Virus record (IMG/VR): IMGVR_UViG_3300013099_000017
Span: 80,244-144,243 of that record
DNA from: a virus
Reading direction: 5' to 3' (one strand)
DNA: 64,000 bases
In this document: piece by piece, positions 56,258-63,936 of the stretch
Position numbering within the stretch: the first letter of the stretch is position 1
How the letters are laid out: each line of letters starts with the position of its first letter
Program-made: the position numbers and the translations under genes
The notes under the pieces: generated by a model
What the model was told of the DNA's origin: nothing
Seen by the model: the letters and a program-made list of their open reading frames with translations, nothing else
Databases searched by the model: none

Positions 56258-56485
56258 ATGAGTGAATTAAAGGTTATTGTTATTGGTGCAACTGGTCAAG
56301 GTAAATCAGCGGTGGCACAATTGATTAATCAGGCATTGAGTAATGTCGGATTTGATGTAACAAATAGTGATGATGATGAACTTAATTATCGGGATGCTGA
56401 TGATATTCAAAAGCTCCGGATAGATAATACATTATTAAAAAATACAAGTGTTGAAATATTAACTCAGCAACTTGCAAGAGAATAA
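56258..56485 (+). CDS. small P-loop protein (75 aa)
   Basis: A Walker A motif GATGQGKS at residues 10 to 17 and then a helix and VTNSDDDE. It is the length of only half a kinase domain, so it may be a truncated nucleotide-binding protein. It precedes the NAD genes. Confidence 0.5.
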   Translation: MSELKVIVIGATGQGKSAVAQLINQALSNVGFDVTNSDDDELNYRDADDIQKLRIDNTLLKNTSVEILTQQLARE

Positions 56486-56524
56486 GCAGTAAAAAAACAA
56501 CCATCTATAAAGGAGTTTTATAAG

Positions 56525-57538
56525 ATGAATAAACAATATGATGTAATTGTGTACATTGGGCGTTTCCGTCCACAACATAATGGACACACCAAAATAATTC
56601 AAGATATCTCACAGTTAGCCAAAAAAACATTGGTTATTGTTGGATCAAAATCAAACCCAATTACCATTAAAAATCCGTGGACTTATGAAGAAGTCTCTGA
56701 TATGATCAAACATTCTGTACATGTTCAATATATGACAATTGCAGGAGTTGAAGATTATACCTATGATGATTATAAATGGATCAATGAAGTTAATAAACTG
56801 GTTGATAAAGAAACCGTTGGTATCGTTAATTCAAAAATTGCTATTGCAGGTTATGATAAAGATCACACAAGTTATTATTTGAAATATTTTCCACAATGGG
56901 ATTTTATTGAGCAAAAGGCTTATAGAGAATATGGCACAATTGTCAATGGTACTGATATTCGTACAGAATTCTTTAAAGGTAATACTCACCACATAAAATC
57001 TATTGTACCACCATATGTATTTGATGTTATTTTGGGGATGGATAGTAAACGTAAAAAATATCTACAAAATGAATATAATGGTATTATTGAAACACAAAAG
57101 AAATATGGTACGGGTAATAATGTATCAACTGATGCAATTGTGGTTCAATCAGGACATCTTCTATTAGTACAACGTAAAGAATCCGGAATTGATTTATGGG
57201 CTATGCCTGGGGGTTTTCTTGAACCTGATGAACTTTTAGTAGAGGGTGTTATTCGTGAATTAAGACAAGAAACTGTACTCAAAGTTCCTGAAAAAGTTTT
57301 ATTGGGTAGCATTAAAGAAATTAAACTATTTGATAAAATTGATCGAGATTTACGCAGTAGAATTATCACACAAGTTTATTTATTTAAACTGGATGATAAT
57401 TTAGATTTACCCAAAGTGAAAGGAAGTGATGATGCAAAAGAAGCAAAATGGGTTTCTATTCATGAGTTTTATAATATGAGATCTGTAATGTATGCTGATC
57501 ACTATCACATAATTGAAAAAATGTTGGAGAGTTTATAA
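56525..57538 (+). CDS. bifunctional NMN adenylyltransferase / Nudix hydrolase (NadM-type)
   Basis: Residues 1 to 175 are a nicotinamide mononucleotide adenylyltransferase: GRFRPQHNGH at residue 13 holds the ATP-binding HxGH. Residues 200 to 330 are a Nudix domain with GGFLEPDELLVEGVIRELRQ followed by ET. Together they convert NMN and ATP to NAD+ and cleave ADP-ribose or a related compound. The same fused enzyme is known from T4-like Vibrio phage KVP40. AAGGAGTTTTATAAG precedes the start. Confidence 0.9.
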   Translation: MNKQYDVIVYIGRFRPQHNGHTKIIQDISQLAKKTLVIVGSKSNPITIKNPWTYEEVSDMIKHSVHVQYMTIAGVEDYTYDDYKWINEVNKLVDKETVGIVNSKIAIAGYDKDHTSYYLKYFPQWDFIEQKAYREYGTIVNGTDIRTEFFKGNTHHIKSIVPPYVFDVILGMDSKRKKYLQNEYNGIIETQKKYGTGNNVSTDAIVVQSGHLLLVQRKESGIDLWAMPGGFLEPDELLVEGVIRELRQETVLKVPEKVLLGSIKEIKLFDKIDRDLRSRIITQVYLFKLDDNLDLPKVKGSDDAKEAKWVSIHEFYNMRSVMYADHYHIIEKMLESL

Positions 57539-57798
57539 TGTTATATCGTGTAACTGAAAAGTTTTATGAAGATCCAGATAATATAATTGAATATGATACA
57601 TTGGATTTTGCAAAAAAACATGTTGATGAATTCTATAAAAATATTACTGATACTTATGATTCATGTTCAATTGTTCAAGTATTTCATGAAGAAGATGTTG
57701 ATTATAAATCCCCATGGGAAAATAATGATTATCGAATTTTAATGAAAATGGATAAAGAAGAACTTGTAAGTAAATTAATGGGAAAAATGGTATTATAA
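57538..57798 (+). CDS. hypothetical protein (86 aa)
   Basis: TAATG overlap with the NadM-type gene. Acidic (FYEDPDNIIEYDTLDFAKKH). Unknown. Confidence 0.5.
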   Translation: MLYRVTEKFYEDPDNIIEYDTLDFAKKHVDEFYKNITDTYDSCSIVQVFHEEDVDYKSPWENNDYRILMKMDKEELVSKLMGKMVL

Positions 57799-57812
57799 TT
57801 GGAGAGTTTATA

Positions 57813-58175
57813 ATGAGAACTATTAAAGAAGAACTTGGTTATACTGTTGTTTATGATACAACATACAATACAGTTGGTTATATTTCTATTGATGATAGTA
57901 GCGGTGGTTATCCATATTTTAGTGATAGACCGGATTCACGTAATGTATTTGTTGAATCATCGGATGCTGTAAAATTATTGGAAACAAGTAAAACAATGAA
58001 AACGTTTTATAAAGCAGATAAAGTTAAATTTGATACAATGAGAATTGTTAAAATAACAAGAATCATTGAAGATGTTAATATTACTGAGTTGGGTATTTCT
58101 ATACGAAAATCAATAATGAATAAATTATCAAAAGAAGAAATTGCATTTATAAAGAGTGATTTCAATGAAACTTAA
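57813..58175 (+). CDS. hypothetical protein (120 aa)
   Basis: GGAGAGTTTATA precedes the ATG. The C-terminal NKLSKEEIAFIKSDFNE resembles the end of the next protein (NKLTHDEIDFLRREFKE), so the two share a small domain. Confidence 0.5.
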   Translation: MRTIKEELGYTVVYDTTYNTVGYISIDDSSGGYPYFSDRPDSRNVFVESSDAVKLLETSKTMKTFYKADKVKFDTMRIVKITRIIEDVNITELGISIRKSIMNKLSKEEIAFIKSDFNET

Positions 58176-58488
58176 ATTTAAAGCATATTCATTAAAAAAT
58201 CCCGACAGTTCAAATGTTTATCGTGAAGGTCGGGAACGTGGTATGAAGATTGGTGAACAATTATTAGTTTTTGGTTCTAACCTTCATGATTCTGAATTCA
58301 AATTGAATGTTATAAGGACAATTTTTGAAGATAATAAAAATTGTAAATTTTTAACCAATAATCAAGCATCTTTTGAAGTTGAAATTGACGGTACTGAAAG
58401 TGCAGATGATCGTTTACGTGATTCATTATTGAATAAATTAACACACGATGAAATTGATTTTTTAAGACGGGAGTTTAAAGAAATATGA
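58165..58488 (+). CDS. hypothetical protein (107 aa)
   Basis: ATG 58165 gives MKLKFKAYSLKNPDSSNVYR and overlaps the previous gene by 11 bases. Shares the C-terminal domain with its neighbour. Unknown. Confidence 0.5.
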   Translation: MKLKFKAYSLKNPDSSNVYREGRERGMKIGEQLLVFGSNLHDSEFKLNVIRTIFEDNKNCKFLTNNQASFEVEIDGTESADDRLRDSLLNKLTHDEIDFLRREFKEI

Positions 58489-58691
58489 GAAATAGAAGGG
58501 ATGAAATTTATAGTATCTGTATTGCTTATGAACAGGGTTATGGTAAAGGTTTATATAATACCCGTAAAATAAGTAATCCGTATGTCGAAAGTGATGAACG
58601 TGTCGGCTGGGGTATTGGATATGAAGAAGGTAAAAATCAAAGAGAAATTGATGAAAGGAATAAAATTGAAAAGTCTAACACAACAACTTAA
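58485..58691 (+). CDS. hypothetical protein (68 aa)
   Basis: ATGA overlap. Its layout (YEQGYGKGLYNTRKISNPY then DERVGWGIGYEEGKN) is common among small phage proteins of unknown function. Confidence 0.55.
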   Translation: MRNRRDEIYSICIAYEQGYGKGLYNTRKISNPYVESDERVGWGIGYEEGKNQREIDERNKIEKSNTTT

Positions 58692-58890
58692 TTATTATAT
58701 TTCTTCAATTTTTGCAAATGAAAGAAAATTTTTAAAAGAATTTTTTCCTGAATGGGATGAAATAGAATTACTGGAATGTTATTTTGCCAGTGAAAGAGTG
58801 AAATTAGTTATCTTGGATATAGATTCAGGACAACATATTTCCACAACGGAACCAACTTATGATGTTATGAATTGGGTAGACAACTTATAA
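58651..58890 (+). CDS. hypothetical protein (79 aa)
   Basis: I start at ATG 58651, inside the previous gene, giving MKGIKLKSLTQQLNYYISSI. The downstream part (FFPEWDEIELLECYFASERV) is clearly coding. Unknown. Confidence 0.45.
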   Translation: MKGIKLKSLTQQLNYYISSIFANERKFLKEFFPEWDEIELLECYFASERVKLVILDIDSGQHISTTEPTYDVMNWVDNL

Positions 58891-58911
58891 ACGATTAAAG
58901 GAGTTTTAATC

Positions 58912-60288
58912 ATGTCAATAATTACAGATGTAGATAGCTACAAAGTGGGGATGTTTAAACAATATCCTCCAAAAACTGAATATGTTTCAAGTTATATTGA
59001 ATCAAGGGGATCAGATGATCCGGATTTTGATGAAAGTGTATTCTTTGGTTTAGAATATTACATCAAAGAATATCTTATGAAACCTGTTACAATGGAAGAT
59101 CTTGAAGAAGCAAAAGAGATTTTTGATTTACATGGTGAACCATTTCCATATGATGAATGGAAATATATCATTGATGAATATGATGGATATTTACCACTAA
59201 AAATTGAATCGGTTCTGGAAGGTTCGGTACTACCACTATCAAATGTGTTAGTCCAAATTACCAACACTGATCCAAAATGTTTTTGGCTTACAACATGGGT
59301 AGAAACTCCAATACTGAGAAATGTTTGGTATGCTTCAACTGTTGCAACCAATTCAAGAGCAATCAAAAAAGAACTTAAAAAATTCTATGATAAATCTGGT
59401 TCTGTTGATGGGTTGGATTTCAAACTACATGATTTTGGTGCAAGGGGTGTATCGAGTAAAGAATCTGCTGGACTTGGTGGACTTGCTCACCTTATTAATT
59501 TCATGGGAACAGATAATGTTGAAGCATTGATGTTTGGTAGAAAGTATTATAATATTCTTATGGCTGGATTTAGTATTCCTGCTAGTGAACATAGTACAAT
59601 TACAGCATGGGGCATAAAAAACGAAAATAAAGCATTTGAAAATATGCTAAATCAATTTCCTGATTATCCTATAATTGCATGTGTTTCTGATAGTTATAAT
59701 ATTTATAAAGCTGTTGATGAATTATGGGGCAAACAATTCAAACATAGAATTCTTGATGGAAATCAAACTATTGTTATTCGTCCGGATTCTGGTGATCCAT
59801 TAACTGTACCAATTGAAGTTATTGAACGGTTAATGGCGAAATTTGGATATAGTGTAAATTCCAAAGGTTATAAAACATTACCAAAACAAGTACGAGTTAT
59901 TCAGGGTGATGGTATAACAAAAGATTCAATTAAACTTATTCTTGGTAATATGGAAAAAGCTAAATTGACTCTTGATAATCTTAGTTTTGGTATGGGATCG
60001 GGTATGCTTCAACAAGTTAATAGGGATACACTTAAATATGCCATGAAAGCAAATGCAATTTGTATTGATGGTGTTTGGTCAGATGTATACAAAGATCCTA
60101 TTAATGGTGGTAAACAGTCTAAACGTGGTGTATTAGGTTTATATCATAATGAAAACGATGGATGGATTACTGAACGTAAACTTCCAAATGATGAATCATT
60201 TAATAATTTAAATGTTGTTTATGATACAGGTATTATGAAAACAGATACACTATTTAAATTTGTTAGACAAAGAGCGAGAATAGAATAA
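58912..60288 (+). CDS. nadV: nicotinamide phosphoribosyltransferase (Nampt/NadV)
   Basis: It makes NMN from nicotinamide and PRPP. HDFGARG near residue 172, SIPASEHST near 223, IRPDSGDPL near 289, IQGDGI near 330 and FGMGSGMLQQ near 360 are the family landmarks, and 458 residues is normal. With the NadM-type enzyme at 56525 it completes a two-step route from nicotinamide to NAD+. AAAGGAG precedes the start. Confidence 0.93.
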   Translation: MSIITDVDSYKVGMFKQYPPKTEYVSSYIESRGSDDPDFDESVFFGLEYYIKEYLMKPVTMEDLEEAKEIFDLHGEPFPYDEWKYIIDEYDGYLPLKIESVLEGSVLPLSNVLVQITNTDPKCFWLTTWVETPILRNVWYASTVATNSRAIKKELKKFYDKSGSVDGLDFKLHDFGARGVSSKESAGLGGLAHLINFMGTDNVEALMFGRKYYNILMAGFSIPASEHSTITAWGIKNENKAFENMLNQFPDYPIIACVSDSYNIYKAVDELWGKQFKHRILDGNQTIVIRPDSGDPLTVPIEVIERLMAKFGYSVNSKGYKTLPKQVRVIQGDGITKDSIKLILGNMEKAKLTLDNLSFGMGSGMLQQVNRDTLKYAMKANAICIDGVWSDVYKDPINGGKQSKRGVLGLYHNENDGWITERKLPNDESFNNLNVVYDTGIMKTDTLFKFVRQRARIE

Positions 60289-60291
60289 TAT

Positions 60292-60393
60292 ATCCCATTG
60301 TAGGTATATACATTGTTTCCCAATTATAAGATAATATCCTTGTGGTTGGGGAAACTTCTCCCATTTTTAATAAACTTCCAAAAGGAAATCAAA
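60292..60393 (+). promoter_or_regulatory. promoter cassette
   Basis: CCCATTGTAGG centred at 60299, GATAAT at 60330 (31 bases), GTGGTTGGGGAAACTTCTCC leader hairpin and CTTCCAAAAGGAAA before ATG 60394. Confidence 0.75.
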
Positions 60394-60651
60394 ATGACAA
60401 CTCCAAAAATTAATTTTACTAATATGTTCACTGATGAAGGTGAAGATATGGGTTTTGCTATTACTGTGAATGATTGCTCATTCGGTAGTGCTACATTAGT
60501 TGAAGATGGTCGTGGTAATGAAAGCTACAACGTTTTATCTGGTGTTGGTACATTTGAATCTGATGATCAGGATGAAATCCTTGCTATCTTACTGGAACGT
60601 TTAAATTATGTTGGTTCTGCAATAAATGATTCCGAATATATCCCATTGTAG
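60394..60651 (+). CDS. hypothetical protein (85 aa)
   Basis: Starts MTTPKINFTNMFTDEGEDMG; acidic, soluble. It is alone between two cassettes and its last codons run into the second dyad. Confidence 0.6.
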   Translation: MTTPKINFTNMFTDEGEDMGFAITVNDCSFGSATLVEDGRGNESYNVLSGVGTFESDDQDEILAILLERLNYVGSAINDSEYIPL

Positions 60652-60690
60652 GTATACTCATAAATAGTTTTTTATGAGATAATAATCTCA
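60640..60690 (+). promoter_or_regulatory. promoter cassette feeding a non-coding region
   Basis: CCCATTGTAGG centred at 60647 and GATAAT at 60678, 31 bases apart. The next gene starts only at 61241, so the transcript opens with the structured region. Confidence 0.65.
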
Positions 60691-60701
60691 CTTAATAAAA
60701 A

Positions 60702-60955
60702 AAGGTAAAGCGTTTCCTGAATGGTTGGCAATATCATAATGATGTGATAATTACCTTATATATATAAAATATTCTTTTAATTCAACTGAGGATAATACAA
60801 TGAAATCAGCCCCATAATGGGGTTCATCGTACCCAAATTGGGGTACTGATGCTAAATGTGAAATATTATTACTGGTCATACCGAGTGTATTGCAGGAAAT
60901 GGTTTGCAGACAGTGATAAAATAATTTATTATTGGGGAACTACCCCCTTATTCAG
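60702..60955 (+). ncRNA. structured non-coding region B, first part
   Basis: AAGGTAA 60702 pairs with TTACCTT 60751, enclosing a TATCA/TGATA hairpin. Next come CCCCATAATGGGG at 60810-60822 and GTACCC 60829 with GGGTAC 60841, both enclosed by ATCAG 60805 and CTGAT 60846. GGGG/CCCC at 60934-60947 follows. ATG 60801 opens only a few codons, so this is non-coding. Confidence 0.5.
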
Positions 60956-61100
60956 CATTTTGTAATTGACTAAGTTTTATCGTATATGGTCATGGGTTGC
61001 CAAAGTTTGCAAACTTAGCGGTTCAATTCCGAATAGATAAAAAAGCTGGTTTGCCTTAAAATGGGAGTTCAATTCTCCCATGTTAGTCAATTACAAAGTG
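60956..61100 (+). ncRNA. structured non-coding region B, tRNA-like multibranch domain
   Basis: An 18-bp stem, CATTTTGTAATTGACTAA at 60956 with its partner at 61083-61100 (one G-U pair), encloses three elements: TTTTATC/GATAAAA 60975/61036 around an AAGTTTGCAAACTT palindrome and CGG-TTCAATT-CCG; and GGGAG-TTCAATT-CTCCC at 61063-61079. TTCAATT matches a tRNA T-loop, but no valid anticodon arm or CCA end fits, so it is not a standard tRNA. Confidence 0.6.
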
Positions 61101-61218
61101 TTGATATAATCTGAGATATTTTTGTATAAATGGGTGTACTTTTACACCCTTTCCAATTATTTGGAATTGTAGATAATGTCTATAAGTTTATAGTGTTTTA
61201 TGTCTCAGATTATATCAA
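61101..61218 (+). ncRNA. structured non-coding region B, cloverleaf domain
   Basis: A perfect 16-bp stem, TTGATATAATCTGAGA at 61101 with TCTCAGATTATATCAA at 61203, encloses three hairpins: GGGTGTA/TACACCC 61132-61149, TTCCAA/TTGGAA 61151-61166 and CTATA/TATAG 61180-61193. The result is a four-way junction of about 118 bases directly next to the previous domain. Confidence 0.65.
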
Positions 61219-61240
61219 TATTTAATTACAGGTGTATATT

Positions 61241-61546
61241 ATGATAAATAAAACGTTTACCAATTCCGATGAATTTCTTTTGAATGTATTTAAACATGAT
61301 GAAATTAATGATGTTGAAATAACATTAGAAAGTTATAATTCCGATGTGGCTATATATTCGGGTTATATGTTAGCAGATGATTTTGCATATACATTAGATA
61401 TGGATGATGAAGATGAAATTTATATTAGTGTTGAAATATATAATAATCTGTCTGAAATTGAAATGGAATATGATATTGAAACTTTGGTGAAGCATAGTAT
61501 CGTTAAAGTTTATTTCAATAGTTTTTTGGTATTAGATAAAGAATGA
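61241..61546 (+). CDS. hypothetical acidic protein (101 aa)
   Basis: ATG 61241 after ACAGGTGTATATT. Highly acidic, with MDDEDEIYISVEIYNNLSEI near residue 58. First gene after structured region B; it may be translated from the same transcript. Confidence 0.55.
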   Translation: MINKTFTNSDEFLLNVFKHDEINDVEITLESYNSDVAIYSGYMLADDFAYTLDMDDEDEIYISVEIYNNLSEIEMEYDIETLVKHSIVKVYFNSFLVLDKE

Positions 61547-61812
61547 AAACTAAATTAAGAATTAAAATTATAAATTACTTTGATAAACATCTTTTAGCAG
61601 AAATTGATGCAAAAGATTACGATGTTATTATCGTTGCCAATACTTATGAACAGGAATTCATTGTGGTTCATAATAATGTTATGGAATATGATAGCTCAGT
61701 TAGATTACAATTGATTGAGGTTAATAGTTATATATTGGATTGTTATGATGCCTATAATGGTGTAAGTGAATTAAATTTACACAAGGCTAATACAAATCGA
61801 TCATGGATTTAG
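61543..61812 (+). CDS. hypothetical protein (89 aa)
   Basis: ATGA overlap. Begins MKTKLRIKIINYFDKHLLAE; alpha/beta. Unknown. Confidence 0.5.
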   Translation: MKTKLRIKIINYFDKHLLAEIDAKDYDVIIVANTYEQEFIVVHNNVMEYDSSVRLQLIEVNSYILDCYDAYNGVSELNLHKANTNRSWI

Positions 61813-63035
61813 AAGCATATTATGAAACTCAATATCATGATTGGTATAATTCCGAAAATTTTAATAATCAACATGATTTGGAGTTTATTGAAAATCAATT
61901 AAAATGGGAACTTGAATACTATTCAAATATGAGTGTGGAAGAATATACTCTGTTTGTTAAATTTAATGAATTACATAATACTTATAATGTTTCAAATAAA
62001 AATACATTGTTTGGCACTCAATTAAGACCAAATGCAGATTTAAGTTTTATTAATCAAATCAAAAAGAATATCTGGAACTCAGATGATTATATGTCATTGG
62101 AACCAGAATTATTATTATGTAAAGATAATCCAAAATTAAACAAAATTCGTAAAACTTTAAATGATTTTATAACTACTGGAAAAAATCAAAATAATATTGG
62201 CAGAAATTTATATTATATTGTAAGAGATAAAATAACCTTAAAATATTTGGGGATAATTACAATATCCTCTGATTATTTGGATTTAACTTGTCGAGATAAT
62301 AAAATAGGTTGGGATAAGGAACGCAAAACACAACAAATGATTAAACACTCTGTTGTATGTTCAGCATTAGTGCCTACACAACCGTTAGGATACAATTATG
62401 TTGGTGGTAAGCTGTTATCCCTATTGGTATTATCAAAACAGGTACAAGATGATTACAAGCGTATCTATGGTGATAAATTAGTTCATTACACAACTACTTC
62501 ATTGTATGGATCATTCTCCCAATATACAAGATTGAAATACTGGAAAAAAGTTGGTAAATCAAATGGTACTGTGATATTAAAACCAAGAGATAGAACATTA
62601 ATAAATCTAATGAAAGATTGGATAAGATTTATTGAACCTAAACGATTTTGGGAATGGTGGATTGCTAATACAATTAATGGTCAAAGATTTAAACGAGATC
62701 ATATCAATAGATTTTTTGTATTCTGTTATAGTAAATTAAATATCAATAGAAGTGAATATATATCCGGTCATAAACGTGGTGTATATGTTGCAGAATTATA
62801 TGAGAATACCAAAGAATTTCTAAGAGAAGAAATTACAGAAGATGAATTAATTCCAAAATTTGATAATTCTATTGAAGCATTGACTGATGTTTGGAAAAAT
62901 AAATATGCCAAGAAACGTTATGATAATTTGGTTAAAAATAACAGACTATTAAATGATGTATTATTTTATGATGATATATTATATAATGATTGGGATATAA
63001 TAAAGGATAAGTATTTGAAACAGGTTGGGAGATAA
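61803..63035 (+). CDS. DruA/DUF4338-like protein (410 aa), possible DNA modification enzyme
   Basis: Residues 135 to 265 contain LGIITISSDYLDL, CRDNKIGWDKERK, SALVPTQPLGYNYVGGKLLS, YGDKLVHYTTTSLYGSFSQY and KVGKSNG. This order matches the DUF4338 domain found in DruA of the Druantia system and in Mom-like proteins, thought to be GNAT-type acyltransferases. In phage Mu, Mom modifies adenine to block restriction. About 130 residues on each side are unassigned. The start overlaps the previous gene by 10 bases. Confidence 0.55.
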   Translation: MDLEAYYETQYHDWYNSENFNNQHDLEFIENQLKWELEYYSNMSVEEYTLFVKFNELHNTYNVSNKNTLFGTQLRPNADLSFINQIKKNIWNSDDYMSLEPELLLCKDNPKLNKIRKTLNDFITTGKNQNNIGRNLYYIVRDKITLKYLGIITISSDYLDLTCRDNKIGWDKERKTQQMIKHSVVCSALVPTQPLGYNYVGGKLLSLLVLSKQVQDDYKRIYGDKLVHYTTTSLYGSFSQYTRLKYWKKVGKSNGTVILKPRDRTLINLMKDWIRFIEPKRFWEWWIANTINGQRFKRDHINRFFVFCYSKLNINRSEYISGHKRGVYVAELYENTKEFLREEITEDELIPKFDNSIEALTDVWKNKYAKKRYDNLVKNNRLLNDVLFYDDILYNDWDIIKDKYLKQVGR

Positions 63036-63038
63036 ATT

Positions 63039-63224
63039 ATGAGATTAAGTAAACGTTTGGCATTGGATTTCTGTTATAAAAATCGTGATAATTATATCCG
63101 AACATTTCAGTCAATAGACGAAGGTGTTGAACAGTTTGATAATCTAATTACATTATTAGAATCTAATCAAATTGTTGGTGATGATTTGATAGATTATGGT
63201 ATGGATGTTAGTGAATTTAAATAA
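63039..63224 (+). CDS. hypothetical protein (61 aa)
   Basis: Begins MRLSKRLALDFCYKNRDNYI; helical. Three bases after the DruA-like gene. Unknown. Confidence 0.5.
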   Translation: MRLSKRLALDFCYKNRDNYIRTFQSIDEGVEQFDNLITLLESNQIVGDDLIDYGMDVSEFK

Positions 63225-63225
63225 A

Positions 63226-63250
63226 CGATATATCTAATTAGAGATATATC
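63226..63250 (+). repeat. palindromic GATATATC pair
   Basis: GATATATCT and AGAGATATATC face each other across a few A/T bases in the gap before the next gene. It could be an operator or mRNA hairpin. Confidence 0.35.
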
Positions 63251-63275
63251 CAGAAATTTAATTAGGTGGTATATT

Positions 63276-63476
63276 ATGATTAATCGTGAAGATGTTGAGA
63301 TTCGTAATCAAAAACATTTAATGGATGCAGAAGGTTCTCAGGTTGAAAAACCAACTTTATTAGAGATTAATACACTTCTTAACGAAGAAGGATATAACTC
63401 AAATGGGTTAGAAGTTTGGCATGATGATTTAATGGGTTTATGGTCTTGGAACTGTGATATTGAGGAAATAAAATGA
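63276..63476 (+). CDS. hypothetical protein (66 aa)
   Basis: TTAGGTGGTATATT precedes the start. Begins MINREDVEIRNQKHLMDAEG. Unknown. Confidence 0.5.
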   Translation: MINREDVEIRNQKHLMDAEGSQVEKPTLLEINTLLNEEGYNSNGLEVWHDDLMGLWSWNCDIEEIK

Positions 63477-63658
63477 CAAAATATGAAGAAAATGCGTTTC
63501 GTTTATTAATTAAAGAATTATATGTTGAACAAACAGATGATAAATTAAGTGATGAATTTCTAAGTGGTTTAAATTGTGGTCGTGAAGAATCCGGTATTGA
63601 ATTGGAAAATCTACTTAATTTAATGATTAAAGAAGAACAGAACCGGAAAATATCATGA
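63473..63658 (+). CDS. hypothetical helical protein (61 aa)
   Basis: ATGA overlap. An acidic helix pair (ENAFRLLIKELYVEQTDDKL). Unknown. Confidence 0.5.
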   Translation: MTKYEENAFRLLIKELYVEQTDDKLSDEFLSGLNCGREESGIELENLLNLMIKEEQNRKIS

Positions 63659-63843
63659 TTGTAATTGCATTGGGAACAGAAATAGATATTAATACTAAAA
63701 CTTATGTTGCTGTATATGATTCAAGTCTCGTTTGTGATCGTTGTTCTATGGATGGAAAAGATTCATCATATTGTACATTATTACATGAATTTGATAAAAC
63801 GTTGTGTTCTGATAATGATATTGTATGGATTGAGAAAAAATAA
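63655..63843 (+). CDS. hypothetical protein (62 aa)
   Basis: ATGA overlap. CDRCSMDGKDSSYC and a later C suggest a small zinc site (pattern C..C...C). Similar short phage proteins exist, function unknown. Confidence 0.55.
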   Translation: MIVIALGTEIDINTKTYVAVYDSSLVCDRCSMDGKDSSYCTLLHEFDKTLCSDNDIVWIEKK

Positions 63844-63851
63844 TCAAATAT

Positions 63852-63936
63852 ATCCCATTGTGGGTATATGCAAGCAAGATAAAATCAAATATAATATAAT
63901 CTGAATTGAGAGATAAACTTCCAAAAGGAAAAGAGA
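63852..63936 (+). promoter_or_regulatory. promoter cassette
   Basis: CCCATTGTGGG centred at 63859 and a perfect -10 TATAAT at 63890, 31 bases apart. The GGGG hairpin is missing but CTTCCAAAAGGAAA precedes the ATG. Confidence 0.75.

Noticed and set aside
60975-61042. A tRNA gene
   Set aside because: A T-loop-like TTCAATT and a D-arm-like GGTCATGGGTTGCC occur, but no 5-bp anticodon stem with a 7-base loop and no 7-bp acceptor stem can be drawn; kept as a tRNA-like RNA domain instead.
14942-63866. The CCCATTGTGGG dyads as intrinsic terminators
   Set aside because: They lack a T-run on the 3' side and keep a constant distance to a -10 box, which a terminator would not need. A dual role is not excluded.
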